From assembly GCA_900549105.1 (NCBI GenBank), contig URND01000008.1, forward strand, positions 1 to 51,831: a DNA stretch of 51,831 nucleotides. Direction: 5' to 3'. Below, piece after piece: positions 15,913-23,085 of the stretch (positions are counted from its first letter, which is position 1; each line of letters starts with the position of its first letter). Under the pieces are notes generated by a model. That model worked only from the letters and a program-made list of their open reading frames with translations. It had not been told where the DNA came from and made no database searches. Source of the stretch: an uncultured Eubacteriales bacterium. Lineage in GTDB: Bacteria; Bacillota; Clostridia; Lachnospirales; Lachnospiraceae. The position numbers and the translations under genes are program-made.

Positions 15913-15996
15913 TTGACAACAGGCTCTTTTGCCGATACAATTATATCGTTGAAACAAATGTATTATCATGATAGCATATGCTAATGGCGATGTCAA
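15913..15996. promoter_or_regulatory. Divergent promoters and palindromic operators, TetR gene / hydrolase cassette
   Basis: Plus strand: TTGACA (15913-15918), 17 bp, TACAAT (15936-15941), and a second candidate TTGAAA (15949-15954), 17 bp, TAGCAT (15972-15977). Minus strand for the TetR gene: TTGACA (15991-15996), 17 bp, TATCAT (15968-15973). The perfect palindrome TAGCATATGCTA (15972-15983) lies in the TetR promoter spacer and covers the second plus-strand -10. A near-palindrome (15933-15948) covers the first plus-strand -10. Confidence 0.7.
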
Positions 15997-16026
15997 TAAA
16001 AATCAGAAAGGAGTGGGGGGAAGGAA

Positions 16027-16161
16027 ATGACACTTACACAAAAAAGAATCATTATTTTACTGGTGGTTATGATTGGCGCATTTGTCCTCGGACGGCTTGC
16101 CGTAAGGGCGGTTATGAACCTTATGATTGGCGGTACGTTATTTGGAGGAAACTTACTATGA
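16027..16161 (+). CDS. 44-aa single-pass membrane peptide
   Basis: A short ORF with a ribosome site (GGGGAAGGAA) before the ATG at 16027. It is almost entirely one hydrophobic segment (IIILLVVMIGAFVLGRLAV, residues 8-26) followed by a second weaker one. Its stop overlaps the start of the first hydrolase gene as ATGA, so the two are translationally coupled and the small ORF is likely to be translated. It may anchor or regulate the hydrolase, or simply set translation. No family recognised. Confidence 0.55.
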   Translation: MTLTQKRIIILLVVMIGAFVLGRLAVRAVMNLMIGGTLFGGNLL

Positions 16162-17159
16162 GTAAGCAAGTGGATACGGCGCAAAAACCGAAGAAAAGAG
16201 GGAAGATCATGTGGTCATTCATTTATATTGCAGCATTTCTTGTTGCGCTTGACATAGGCGCAGCCAGCAAGATGGCGCAGCCCTCATGGGCTAAGGATTA
16301 CACCGTTGATTGGAATGATTCTGTCGGCACAGTACATAAGGATATTTCCTATGGAGAAGCGGAATCCAACAAATTTGACCTCTATGTTCCCGCCGACAAT
16401 TCAAAGGAACATTACGGACTGGTTGTTTATTTACATGCAGGCGGATTTACAACAGGCGACAAGTCAGACGATACTGCAATGCTGCAATGGCTTTGCTCTA
16501 AAGGCTATGTGGCGGCAGGAATTAACTATACCTTGCGGGATGAAGTTCATCCAGAAGCAAGCGTATATTCCCAGTCAATGGAAATCAAGAATAGTATGCC
16601 TGTTGTGATTGCCGAAGCGGAAAAGCTGGGGTATTATATTGATGAAATGGCAATTTCGGGCGGTTCGGCAGGGCATTGTCTGGCAATGCTGTATGCCTAT
16701 CGTGACGCTGATACCTCTCCTGTTCCTGTAAAAATGGTGTTCGGGGCTGTCGGTCCTTCCAGCTTCTATCCCGAAGATTGGGGCTGTTATGGATTTGATA
16801 AAAATACTGCGGAAACCAATGAGGCAGCGGCGGGATTGTTCAGCGTTATGGCCGGAAAAGAAATTACCGCTGATTTATTTGACACTCCTGCATATGACGA
16901 AGCGATGAAGGATATTTCTGCTCTTTTGTGGGTAAATGATAACACCGTTCCGTCACTCATGGCTTACGGCAAGCATGACAAAATACAGGCGTTTGAGGCT
17001 TCCGTCCGTCTTGACGAAGCCCTGACTGCACACAATATCCCCCATGATTATATTGTTCTTGAGCATTCGGGACACGGCTTGCAAAACGACAACAAGGAGT
17101 TTCATGAATACTATCAGAAAATAGAAGAATATCTTGATAAGTATTTGCCCGTGAAATAA
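16158..17159 (+). CDS. Membrane-anchored alpha/beta hydrolase (HSL/BD-FAE-like esterase)
   Basis: 333-aa protein. A basic N-terminus and one membrane segment (about residues 19-36) are followed by an extracytoplasmic alpha/beta hydrolase domain. Oxyanion motif HAGGF (93-97), nucleophile elbow GGSAG with S170, and a late HSGHG likely holding the catalytic His are all present. The HAGG/GxSAG pairing places it with hormone-sensitive-lipase-like esterases. The ATG at 16158 with GGAGG upstream is preferred over earlier in-frame starts. It is coupled to the 44-aa membrane ORF and followed after 12 bp by a second hydrolase. The substrate is unknown; an ester of a host lipid, drug or polymer is possible. 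Confidence 0.83.
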   Translation: MSKQVDTAQKPKKRGKIMWSFIYIAAFLVALDIGAASKMAQPSWAKDYTVDWNDSVGTVHKDISYGEAESNKFDLYVPADNSKEHYGLVVYLHAGGFTTGDKSDDTAMLQWLCSKGYVAAGINYTLRDEVHPEASVYSQSMEIKNSMPVVIAEAEKLGYYIDEMAISGGSAGHCLAMLYAYRDADTSPVPVKMVFGAVGPSSFYPEDWGCYGFDKNTAETNEAAAGLFSVMAGKEITADLFDTPAYDEAMKDISALLWVNDNTVPSLMAYGKHDKIQAFEASVRLDEALTAHNIPHDYIVLEHSGHGLQNDNKEFHEYYQKIEEYLDKYLPVK

Positions 17160-17171
17160 GAGGAACACTGT

Positions 17172-18218
17172 ATGGGAAAAACGATAAAAATCATTTTACT
17201 GATTATTCTAATTTGCATGGTGCTGCTTGTAGGCGGTTGTTTTGTTATCTTAGGCATTATGAACCATCGCAACGACAATTATTGGAAATATACAGAAACA
17301 AAAGGTGAAATCGAAACCAAATATACAGCGCTTGGCACTTATGAGGTTTCCTCGGTTGAATGGAAGGCAGACGGTAAGGCGTGGCAGAAATATGAGGTTT
17401 GGTATCCATCTGAGCTGAAAGAAGGCAATGATACATATCCTCTCGTAATCATGGCAAACGGCACAGGTGTCAAGGCTTCGCAGTACAGGGAAGTTTTCAG
17501 GCATTTGGCTTCGTGGGGCTTTATTGTTGTGGGTAATGAGGACGAAAATTCCCGCACCGGCGAATCTTCCGCCGCTGCGCTTGATTTTATGCTCGGCTTG
17601 AACGAGGACAAAAGCAGCGATTTCTATGGCAAAATTGATACGGACAATATTGGCATCGCAGGGCACTCACAGGGCGGTGTGGGCGCAATGAACGCCGTAA
17701 CAGAGCAGGCAAACGGAAATCTGTATCAGGCAATTTGGACAGCAAGCACCACTTCAAGATACCACGCAGGCGAACTGAATAAATCTGCCGGCGGTTGGAG
17801 CTGCGCTCCTTCTGAAATCAACATTCCTTGCTTTATGGTCGCAGGAACAAAGGATTTTGATGCGGGCAATGTTTATGAATATACCGTCGGGGAGCTTGCG
17901 GAAGGCAGCGCACAGGGCATCTGCCCTTTGTGGTGGCTGGACGAGTGCTACAATACCATTCCCGGTGGCGTGGATAAAGTAATCGCAAGGCGGGTCAATG
18001 CTGACCATGGCGATATGCTCCACAGTGCTGACGGATATATGACAGCTTGGTTTATGTATTGGCTGAAAGGCGATACAGCGGCAGGGAATGCTTTCTTTGG
18101 CGTGAACGCAGAAATTCTCACAAACTCCAACTGGCAGGATATAAAAGTGGATGGTCGGAGCAATAGGTATGAATACAGAATGGATACTCTGCCCTGTCTG
18201 CAGCAACAAAACTCGTGA
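17172..18218 (+). CDS. Membrane-anchored alpha/beta hydrolase (dienelactone hydrolase/PET-hydrolase-like fold)
   Basis: 348-aa protein with an N-terminal membrane segment (residues 6-28) that contains a poor lipobox-like LVGGC (C23). The catalytic domain has NGTGV in the oxyanion position, nucleophile elbow GHSQGG with S166, and the Asp and His expected later (GTKDFD; NADHGDML). It is a different subfamily from the preceding hydrolase, so the pair may act on sequential or different substrates outside the cell. It is in the same transcript as the first hydrolase, 12 bp apart. Its 3' end overlaps a cysteine-rich KTR gene in another frame. Confidence 0.83.
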   Translation: MGKTIKIILLIILICMVLLVGGCFVILGIMNHRNDNYWKYTETKGEIETKYTALGTYEVSSVEWKADGKAWQKYEVWYPSELKEGNDTYPLVIMANGTGVKASQYREVFRHLASWGFIVVGNEDENSRTGESSAAALDFMLGLNEDKSSDFYGKIDTDNIGIAGHSQGGVGAMNAVTEQANGNLYQAIWTASTTSRYHAGELNKSAGGWSCAPSEINIPCFMVAGTKDFDAGNVYEYTVGELAEGSAQGICPLWWLDECYNTIPGGVDKVIARRVNADHGDMLHSADGYMTAWFMYWLKGDTAAGNAFFGVNAEILTNSNWQDIKVDGRSNRYEYRMDTLPCLQQQNS

Positions 18219-18339
18219 AAGAATAAGAGAGGATACCGTTCTTAAAAACTATCCTCTCTACTGCCCAAAATGCAAGCAGGAAACGCTGATAGAAGCAGAA
18301 AACTTGAAAGTAACCGTGATAAAAAAACAGGAAACTTAA
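18169..18339 (+). CDS. Cysteine-rich KTR domain protein
   Basis: 56-aa protein starting MNTEWILCPVCSNKTRERIR with a second pair YCPKCK, that is, two CxxC knuckles of a small zinc ribbon. The KTR motif is the family hallmark. The ATG at 18169 has GGAG 9 nt upstream; the gene overlaps the hydrolase by 50 bp in a different frame. Such proteins are frequent passengers of Tn916-like and other clostridial mobile elements, which supports a mobile origin of this cassette. An intrinsic terminator follows 15 bp later. Function unknown. Confidence 0.82.
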   Translation: MNTEWILCPVCSNKTRERIREDTVLKNYPLYCPKCKQETLIEAENLKVTVIKKQET

Positions 18340-18353
18340 TCTATATATGTATT

Positions 18354-18394
18354 CCGCCGATTATGGTTAAAACCATAGTGGCGGTTTTTCTTCG
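18354..18394 (+). terminator. Intrinsic terminator of the hydrolase cassette
   Basis: Plus-strand stem of 5 + 8-9 bp with a one-base bulge and a small A-rich loop (18354-18389), followed by five T. It ends the hydrolase-KTR transcript. Confidence 0.8.
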
Positions 18395-18395
18395 C

Positions 18396-18574
18396 CTATC
18401 GGCTGTCTCTGTCAAAGGATTTCTTGCGTGGTTTCTGTTGTCTGCCTTGCTCCTGCAACTGTTTGGGCCTGTTTCGGACGCTCTCCTTTTCGGGCGGTGC
18501 GCCATGTGTAGGAGTGAAATACCTTGAAAATACAGCGTTTTCAGAGGGTTTAACAGAAAAACCGGAAATTATCG
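18396..18574 (-). pseudogene. Possible C-terminal tail of a conjugative-element protein
   Basis: A minus-strand open frame without its own ribosome site ends with a basic, disordered tail (ending RQQKPRKKSFDRDSR) rich in Pro, Gln and Lys, of the kind seen at the C-terminus of mobilisation proteins. It directly follows the XRE gene. With TnpV and KTR nearby it may be a leftover of a mobile element, but it may also be a chance frame. Confidence 0.22.
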
Positions 18575-19180
18575 TTATCTGACAATGCGGTGCTTGCACA
18601 TTCCAGATTTACCACATTCAGGACATGTTAATTTGCGTTTTGTAAAAGTGTGGTATCCTTTTACAAATTCGCTCGTAGTTGGAACAAAAAGTGCTTTACA
18701 ATGAGGGCATTCAAAATAGCCCGCCTTGACTCCAATCATTGTCGCTGCTCCTATTCCCGTTACCGCTGTTGCAGCTGCAAATGCGATTAAGGCGATTCTC
18801 GCAGCCGTTGGTATTTTAAGGTATGCTGCAATAACAACGAGCGCACAAACCGCAATTATCGTTATCACACCACAAATGATACTTAATGCCATCCTCTTCT
18901 TGTTTTCTTCATTTTCTTTCATCAAATTCATCATGTTTTCCTCCGCTTTCTTTTGATAATCAGTTTGGGAAATCTTTGCACCAGAAAGAAGGTCATTAAC
19001 AGTTATGTGAAGTACATCGCATAACGGCAGCATAAGAGAAACCTCTGGAAGTCCTTTCCCACATTCCCATTTAGAAATCGTCTTATCGCTGATTGACAGT
19101 ACATCGGCAAGCTGTTTTTGGGTCATGCTCTGCGCTTTTCTTGTTTCGGCAATGAATTTGCCAATCTTGATTTGATCCAT
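18575..19180 (-). CDS. XRE family regulator with two membrane segments and a zinc ribbon
   Basis: 201-aa protein. An N-terminal HTH_XRE domain (about 1-62, with MTQKQLADVLSISDKTISKW) is followed by a charged coiled segment (75-95), two hydrophobic segments (about 98-150), and a C-terminal zinc ribbon with CPHC and CPECGKSGMC. The ATG at 19180 has AAGGAGG upstream; an earlier in-frame ATG at 19234 has no such site. The design suggests a membrane-tethered repressor that senses something through the ribbon or membrane part. Two 15-bp operator-like sites lie 50-90 bp upstream, fitting autoregulation. It stands divergently from the PadR gene. Confidence 0.82.
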   Translation of the reverse strand: MDQIKIGKFIAETRKAQSMTQKQLADVLSISDKTISKWECGKGLPEVSLMLPLCDVLHITVNDLLSGAKISQTDYQKKAEENMMNLMKENEENKKRMALSIICGVITIIAVCALVVIAAYLKIPTAARIALIAFAAATAVTGIGAATMIGVKAGYFECPHCKALFVPTTSEFVKGYHTFTKRKLTCPECGKSGMCKHRIVR

Positions 19181-19231
19181 TCGCGTCCTCCTTTCTGCCA
19201 ATATTGTACATGATGAATGATTCGATAAACA

Positions 19232-19271
19232 CACACGGAGCGTAGAGTTTCGTTTATCTACGGAACGTAGA
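19232..19271. promoter_or_regulatory. Twin operator-like sites upstream of the XRE gene
   Basis: TCTACGGAACGTAGA (19257-19271) is a 6-3-6 palindrome; CACACGGAGCGTAGA (19232-19246) is a degenerate second copy with the same right half. Their centres are 25 bp apart. They lie in the divergent region between the XRE and PadR genes and are likely XRE binding sites. Confidence 0.6.
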
Positions 19272-19383
19272 GTAGTGAAAATACCGATTTATCGCTTTCA
19301 TTGAACACCCCAATTATATCATGATATCTATAACTCTTCCACAGGCTTTTACCTATATTAGAGCCCCATAAACAATCTTCCTT

Positions 19384-19433
19384 TTGACATAAGAAAGCAA
19401 AAGCATTATAATAATTTTATTACTAATAGTAAT
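19384..19433 (+). promoter_or_regulatory. Consensus promoter and operator of the PadR gene
   Basis: TTGACA (19384-19389), 17-bp spacer, TATAAT (19407-19412), followed by the 7-1-7 palindrome ATTACTAATAGTAAT (19419-19433) at the transcription start. This fits PadR autorepression. Confidence 0.8.
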
Positions 19434-19449
19434 ATATGGGGGATGGAAA

Positions 19450-19977
19450 ATGGACAATATTATCCTTGGTCTTTTGCTTTTAAGCAGCAAAACTATTTAT
19501 CAATTGCGGGAAAGAATAGCCAAAGGTCTGAATTTAATGTACAGCAGCAGCATGGGCAGCATACAGGCGGCTGTAAAAAAGCTGCTGAACTGCGGCGATA
19601 TCCAATATGAAGAAACAGTTGAAAATGGAAAATACAAAAAAATCTATTCGATAACAGACAGCGGGAAACAACATTTTCTTGAGTGGGTAAATACGCCTAT
19701 GTCCATACAGAGCAGCAAAAACCCGGAATTGGCAAAACTCTATTTTATGGGGTTCTCGGCAGAAGAAAATCGCCGGAAGATTCTGGAAGAACATATTTTT
19801 CAGCTAAAAGAACATTACGCTGCGTTGGATATCATCTGCAAAGATGGGGAAAACGTCAACATTCCTGATGAATTCAGGGATATTGGACTTTACCAGCTCG
19901 CGGCAGCCCGATATGGACGGGATTTTATGCGGTTTAATATTGAATGGTATGAAAAACTTTTGGATGAGGAGGCATAA
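19450..19977 (+). CDS. PadR family transcriptional regulator
   Basis: 175-aa regulator. The N-terminal winged helix of the PadR type (about 1-80) has the hallmark start MDNIILGLLLLSSKTIYQLR and SMGSIQAAVKKLLNCGDIQYEE. The C-terminal helical dimerisation domain (about 95-170) is of the Vir_act_alpha_C type. The gene is monocistronic; no transporter gene follows as in many PadR loci, so only autoregulation through the palindrome at 19419-19433 can be proposed. It ends just before the tandem 72-bp repeats. Confidence 0.88.
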   Translation: MDNIILGLLLLSSKTIYQLRERIAKGLNLMYSSSMGSIQAAVKKLLNCGDIQYEETVENGKYKKIYSITDSGKQHFLEWVNTPMSIQSSKNPELAKLYFMGFSAEENRRKILEEHIFQLKEHYAALDIICKDGENVNIPDEFRDIGLYQLAAARYGRDFMRFNIEWYEKLLDEEA

Positions 19978-19981
19978 AAGC

Positions 19982-20125
19982 ATACCCTTTCGGGCATCCC
20001 GTATGTCAGATGCTTCGCATGGGCGCGCTGCGTCAAGCTTCGCGCGATGAGGTATACCCTTTTGGGCATCCCGTATGTCAGATGCTCCGCATGGGCGCGC
20101 TGCGTCAGGCTCCGCGTGATAAGGT
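19982..20125 (-). repeat. Two tandem copies of a 72-bp hairpin-rich repeat
   Basis: Copies 19982-20053 and 20054-20125 are nearly identical (period 72 bp). Each has ends of the form ATACC...GGTAT (GGT at the last copy) and several small self-complementary parts, such as CCCTTTCGGG, ATGCTTCGCAT and CGCGC/GCGCG. A third copy is at 22980-23053 in the same orientation. All lie in 3' untranslated or intergenic DNA. I regard open frames through them as chance. Confidence 0.85.
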
Positions 20126-20128
20126 TCG

Positions 20129-20157
20129 AAAACTGCCAGCCACATTCCATGGCTGGC
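20129..20157 (-). terminator. Probable terminator after ptsI
   Basis: Perfect 8-bp GC-rich stem (20150-20157 with 20135-20142) followed on the minus strand by AGTTTT. The T tract is short, so it may be weak. It lies between ptsI and the tandem repeats. Confidence 0.5.
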
Positions 20158-20185
20158 AAAACTTTCATAGCATGAATATTTAAAA

Positions 20186-21799
20186 TCAATTTGTCTCCCG
20201 GATTTTCTGACGCACCGGCAGGACCATGGCCGGTGACACGGAAAGTTCATCCATTCCCATTCGGATAAAACTTTCTGTCAAAGATAAATCGGCGCCGAGT
20301 TCACCGCAGATGCCGACCCAGATGCCTGCTTTATGGGCGTTGTCCGCCACCATCTGAAGGAGTCGGAGCACCGCCGGATGATGTGCGTCAAAAAATGTAT
20401 CCAGTTTTGGATTCTGCCGGTCGATTGCCAGCGTATACTGGGACAAATCGTTGGTTCCAATGCTGAAGAAATCGACTTCCTCCGCCAGCAAATCACTGAT
20501 GATGGCGGCGGCCGGCGTTTCAATCATAATGCCCTCTTCCACCTCGCCAAAGGATATGCCCGCATCGGAAAGCTGCTGCCGAACCTGGGCAGAAATCTTT
20601 TTGATTTTTCGAACCTCATCCACAGAAATGATCATCGGATACATAATGGCAATATTGCCATAGGCGCTGGCGCGGTAAAGGGCCCGAAGCTGTGTCTTAA
20701 AAACATCTTCCCTATCAAGGCAAATGCGAATTGCCCGGTAGCCCATCGCCGGATTTTCCTCCGGCTCCATATCAAAATACCCAATCTGTTTATCCGCACC
20801 GATGTCCAGAGTTCGTATAATGACCTTTTTGCCCGCCATGGTTTCCGCCACCGTCTTATACACCTGAAACTGTTCTTCCTCCGTTGGATAGTGGTCTTTT
20901 TCCAGATATAAAAATTCACTCCGAAACAAACCGATACCGGAAGCATCATTTTTTAAAGCAATCATAACATCGGACACATTTCCCACATTGGCATAAAGAT
21001 TGATTTTCTTTCCTCCCAGGGTGACATCCTCTTTGCCCTTCAATGCCTGCAGCATTTCCTGTTTCTTTTGTTCCTCCCGCTGTTTTTCTTCCATCTGATG
21101 AAGAATTTCCGGCGTCGGCTCAATATACAGGCAGCCTGTTTCCCCGTCAACCACCGCCGTCTTTCCATCGCAGTCTTCCGGGAAATCTGCGCCGATAATA
21201 GCCGGAATATTCATCGTTCGGGCCAGAATCGCCGTATGGGAGTTGGCCGAACCATAGCGTGTCACAAAAGCAAGAATTTTCGATTTATCGAGCTGGACAG
21301 TTTCGCTTGGAGCCAGGTCGTCCGCCGCCAAAATCACCGGCGCATCTTTCTGGAGCGGGTCGTCCCCCTGGCCGCTCAAAATATGAATCAGGCGGTTGGA
21401 AACATCCTTTACATCGGCGGCTCTGGCCCGCATATAGTCATCATCCATCATTTCAAACAATGTAGAAAAATTATCGCTGGTCATGGCTATGGCATACTCC
21501 GCATTCACATTCTGCATACGAATCATATTCGTTATCGATTCCACATAATCCATATCTGACAACATCAGCTGATGCACATGAAAAATGTCCGCATTGGCCT
21601 CGCCAACCTCGTCCAAAGCCTTCTCATAAAGCGCCTGAAGCTGGGCTTCCGCCTCTTTGCTGGCCTTTTCATAACGCTTAATCTCTTCCTCTGTCTGTTC
21701 CACATGGCTGCGGACCACCTTTTTCTCTTTTTTCTTTAAAATTCCAATGGGTCCAATAGCAACCCCGCCAAAGACGGACTTTCCTTCAATCTTAACCAT
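20186..21799 (-). CDS. ptsI: Phosphoenolpyruvate-protein phosphotransferase (PTS enzyme I)
   Basis: 537-aa enzyme I, slightly shorter than the roughly 570-aa classical protein. The HPr-binding N-terminal domain, the phospho-His loop (YGSANSHTAILAR, His near residue 188) and the PEP-binding TIM barrel are all present. The barrel includes FRSEFLYL, the Asn-Asp-Leu of FSIGTNDLSQYTLA and the catalytic Cys in CGELGAD. It passes phosphate from PEP to HPr at the start of the PTS. The gene follows truA after 25 bp with a GGAGG site in the gap, so the two are probably co-transcribed. HPr (ptsH) is not in the window. Confidence 0.93.
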   Translation of the reverse strand: MVKIEGKSVFGGVAIGPIGILKKKEKKVVRSHVEQTEEEIKRYEKASKEAEAQLQALYEKALDEVGEANADIFHVHQLMLSDMDYVESITNMIRMQNVNAEYAIAMTSDNFSTLFEMMDDDYMRARAADVKDVSNRLIHILSGQGDDPLQKDAPVILAADDLAPSETVQLDKSKILAFVTRYGSANSHTAILARTMNIPAIIGADFPEDCDGKTAVVDGETGCLYIEPTPEILHQMEEKQREEQKKQEMLQALKGKEDVTLGGKKINLYANVGNVSDVMIALKNDASGIGLFRSEFLYLEKDHYPTEEEQFQVYKTVAETMAGKKVIIRTLDIGADKQIGYFDMEPEENPAMGYRAIRICLDREDVFKTQLRALYRASAYGNIAIMYPMIISVDEVRKIKKISAQVRQQLSDAGISFGEVEEGIMIETPAAAIISDLLAEEVDFFSIGTNDLSQYTLAIDRQNPKLDTFFDAHHPAVLRLLQMVADNAHKAGIWVGICGELGADLSLTESFIRMGMDELSVSPAMVLPVRQKIRETN

Positions 21800-21824
21800 C
21801 TATCCAGCCTCCTAATGGATTTTA

Positions 21825-22574
21825 TCACTCATAGAATACTTCATCCAGGAACAGTCCCTGAGGCGGCAATGTCATTCCGGCTTTCTCCCGATTCTTTGTC
21901 TGAAAGACTTCTTTAATTGTCTCCGGCTCCCTGTCCCCGGTTCCGATTTCAATTAAAGTTCCGGCCATAATACGCACCATATTATAGAGAAAACCATTGC
22001 CCTCAAAGATTAAATCTATCTCTCTTTCCTTCACATCGATATCAATCCGGCGGACGGTACGCACCGTTGATTTGCTGCTCTTTTTCACCGAAGAAAAACC
22101 TTTAAAATCATGCTCTCCAACCATCAGTTCCGCTCCGGCCTTCATAAGACTGACATCCAGCTTATCAAAGCAGTACCAGGTATACTTTCTGTCAAAAACC
22201 GACGGCACATCTCCAATGGCCACCCGATAAACATAGCGCTTTGCTTTGGCATTGAGGCGGCTATGGAACCGCTCCGGCACATCCGACACATAGAGGACTC
22301 CAATATCCTGAGGCAGATAGCGGTTCAGATAATACTTCATTTCCCAACACTTCATATCGCTGTCCGTATGAAAATTGGCCACCTGCCCCCGGGCGTGTAC
22401 CCCGGCATCGGTGCGGCCGGAACCAATCAGCTCCACTTCCTCACTGGTCATTTTCGAGAGCACCTCTTCCAGTTTTCCCTGAATCGTCGTTCCACCGCTC
22501 TTCTTTCCGAGGCGCTGCCAGCCGTCATAACGCCCGCCGTCATATTCCATAAGTAATTTAATATTTCGTTTCAT
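21825..22574 (-). CDS. truA: tRNA pseudouridine(38-40) synthase TruA
   Basis: 249-aa TruA with catalytic Asp56 in GSGRTDAGVHA and the family motifs YDGGRYDGWQ and FLYNMVRIMAGTL. It isomerises uridines 38-40 in the anticodon stem. The ATG at 22574 with AGGGGAAGAAAAT upstream gives the usual length. An in-frame extension to 22613 would reach into the 307-bp palindrome and is unlikely. Because an upstream terminator separates it from the peptide importer operon, its promoter must lie in or next to the palindromic element. Confidence 0.93.
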   Translation of the reverse strand: MKRNIKLLMEYDGGRYDGWQRLGKKSGGTTIQGKLEEVLSKMTSEEVELIGSGRTDAGVHARGQVANFHTDSDMKCWEMKYYLNRYLPQDIGVLYVSDVPERFHSRLNAKAKRYVYRVAIGDVPSVFDRKYTWYCFDKLDVSLMKAGAELMVGEHDFKGFSSVKKSSKSTVRTVRRIDIDVKEREIDLIFEGNGFLYNMVRIMAGTLIEIGTGDREPETIKEVFQTKNREKAGMTLPPQGLFLDEVFYE

Positions 22575-22607
22575 ATTTTCTTCCCCTGAATTTTTCAAAA
22601 ATACCAC

Positions 22608-22914
22608 TGTCAAAAGCCTTGTTTCGAATCTGAGTACTCACTTATATCACATATTTTTTATGTTCAGCAAATTTCCTTTGACGTTCCTGCAAAAACACGT
22701 TGATTTTGTCGTTTTCACTGCGCCGCCTATCTGTATGCAGAAATCAAAACTCGCCTTAACAGGCTCAAACAATTGATTTCTGCACACGCTATGCTCGCAA
22801 AACCGCCAAAATCTGCCTACTGTTTTCTTTCGGAATCGTCAAAAAATTTGCTGAATCACAAAATCTCATATTGATATAAGTGAGTCATCATTCAAAAAAC
22901 AATGGCTTTTGACA
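22608..22914. repeat. 307-bp near-palindromic element (MITE-like or structured RNA)
   Basis: The two ends are inverted copies: TGTCAAAAGCC at 22608 and its complement ending at 22914. Symmetry continues inward in blocks (ACTCACTTATATCA with TGATATAAGTGAGT; TTCAGCAAATTT with AAATTTGCTGAAT; GATTTTG with CAAAATC) to an apical hairpin with a perfect 12-bp stem TGCAGAAATCAA/TTGATTTCTGCA. It encodes nothing recognisable. Outward-facing -10-like TGATATAAG occurs in both ends. On the minus strand TTGCTG with an 18-bp spacer and TATAAG could serve as the truA promoter. Confidence 0.8.
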
Positions 22915-22931
22915 TTATTAGTTCTTATTTT

Positions 22932-22973
22932 TTAAAAAGCAGGGTATGTCCATGATTATGCACATCCCTGCTT
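22932..22973 (-). terminator. Intrinsic terminator of the peptide importer operon
   Basis: Minus-strand stem (22962-22973 with 22937-22949, one bulge) followed by TTTTT. It lies behind repeat copy 3 and before the palindromic element. Confidence 0.75.
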
Positions 22974-22979
22974 AAAATT

Positions 22980-23053
22980 ATACCCTTTCGGGCATCCCGT
23001 ATTTCAAATGCTTCGCATGGGCGCGCTTCGTCAAGCTTCGCGCGATAAGGTAT
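22980..23053 (-). repeat. Third copy of the 72-bp hairpin-rich repeat
   Basis: About 74 bp, closely matching the copies at 19982-20125 with a few substitutions, in the same orientation and with ATACC...GGTAT ends. A partial duplication of the end (TTGATAAGGTA) follows. It sits in the 3' untranslated region of the peptide importer operon. Confidence 0.8.
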
Positions 23054-23085
23054 CCCTTGATAAGGTACGCATGTCTATAAATCTG

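Noticed and set aside
19890..20189. Minus-strand frame with repeated RSLTQRAHAKHLTYGMPER-like segments
   Set aside because: It is a translation of the tandem 72-bp hairpin repeat; the same sequence recurs elsewhere in non-coding DNA and there is no ribosome site.
22575..22613. Extended TruA N-terminus starting at 22613
   Set aside because: The extra 13 residues are encoded partly by the palindromic element; the ATG at 22574 has the ribosome site and gives the family length.
19982..23053. CRISPR array from the repeated 72-bp units
   Set aside because: Units are tandem without spacers, longer than CRISPR repeats, and no cas genes are present.
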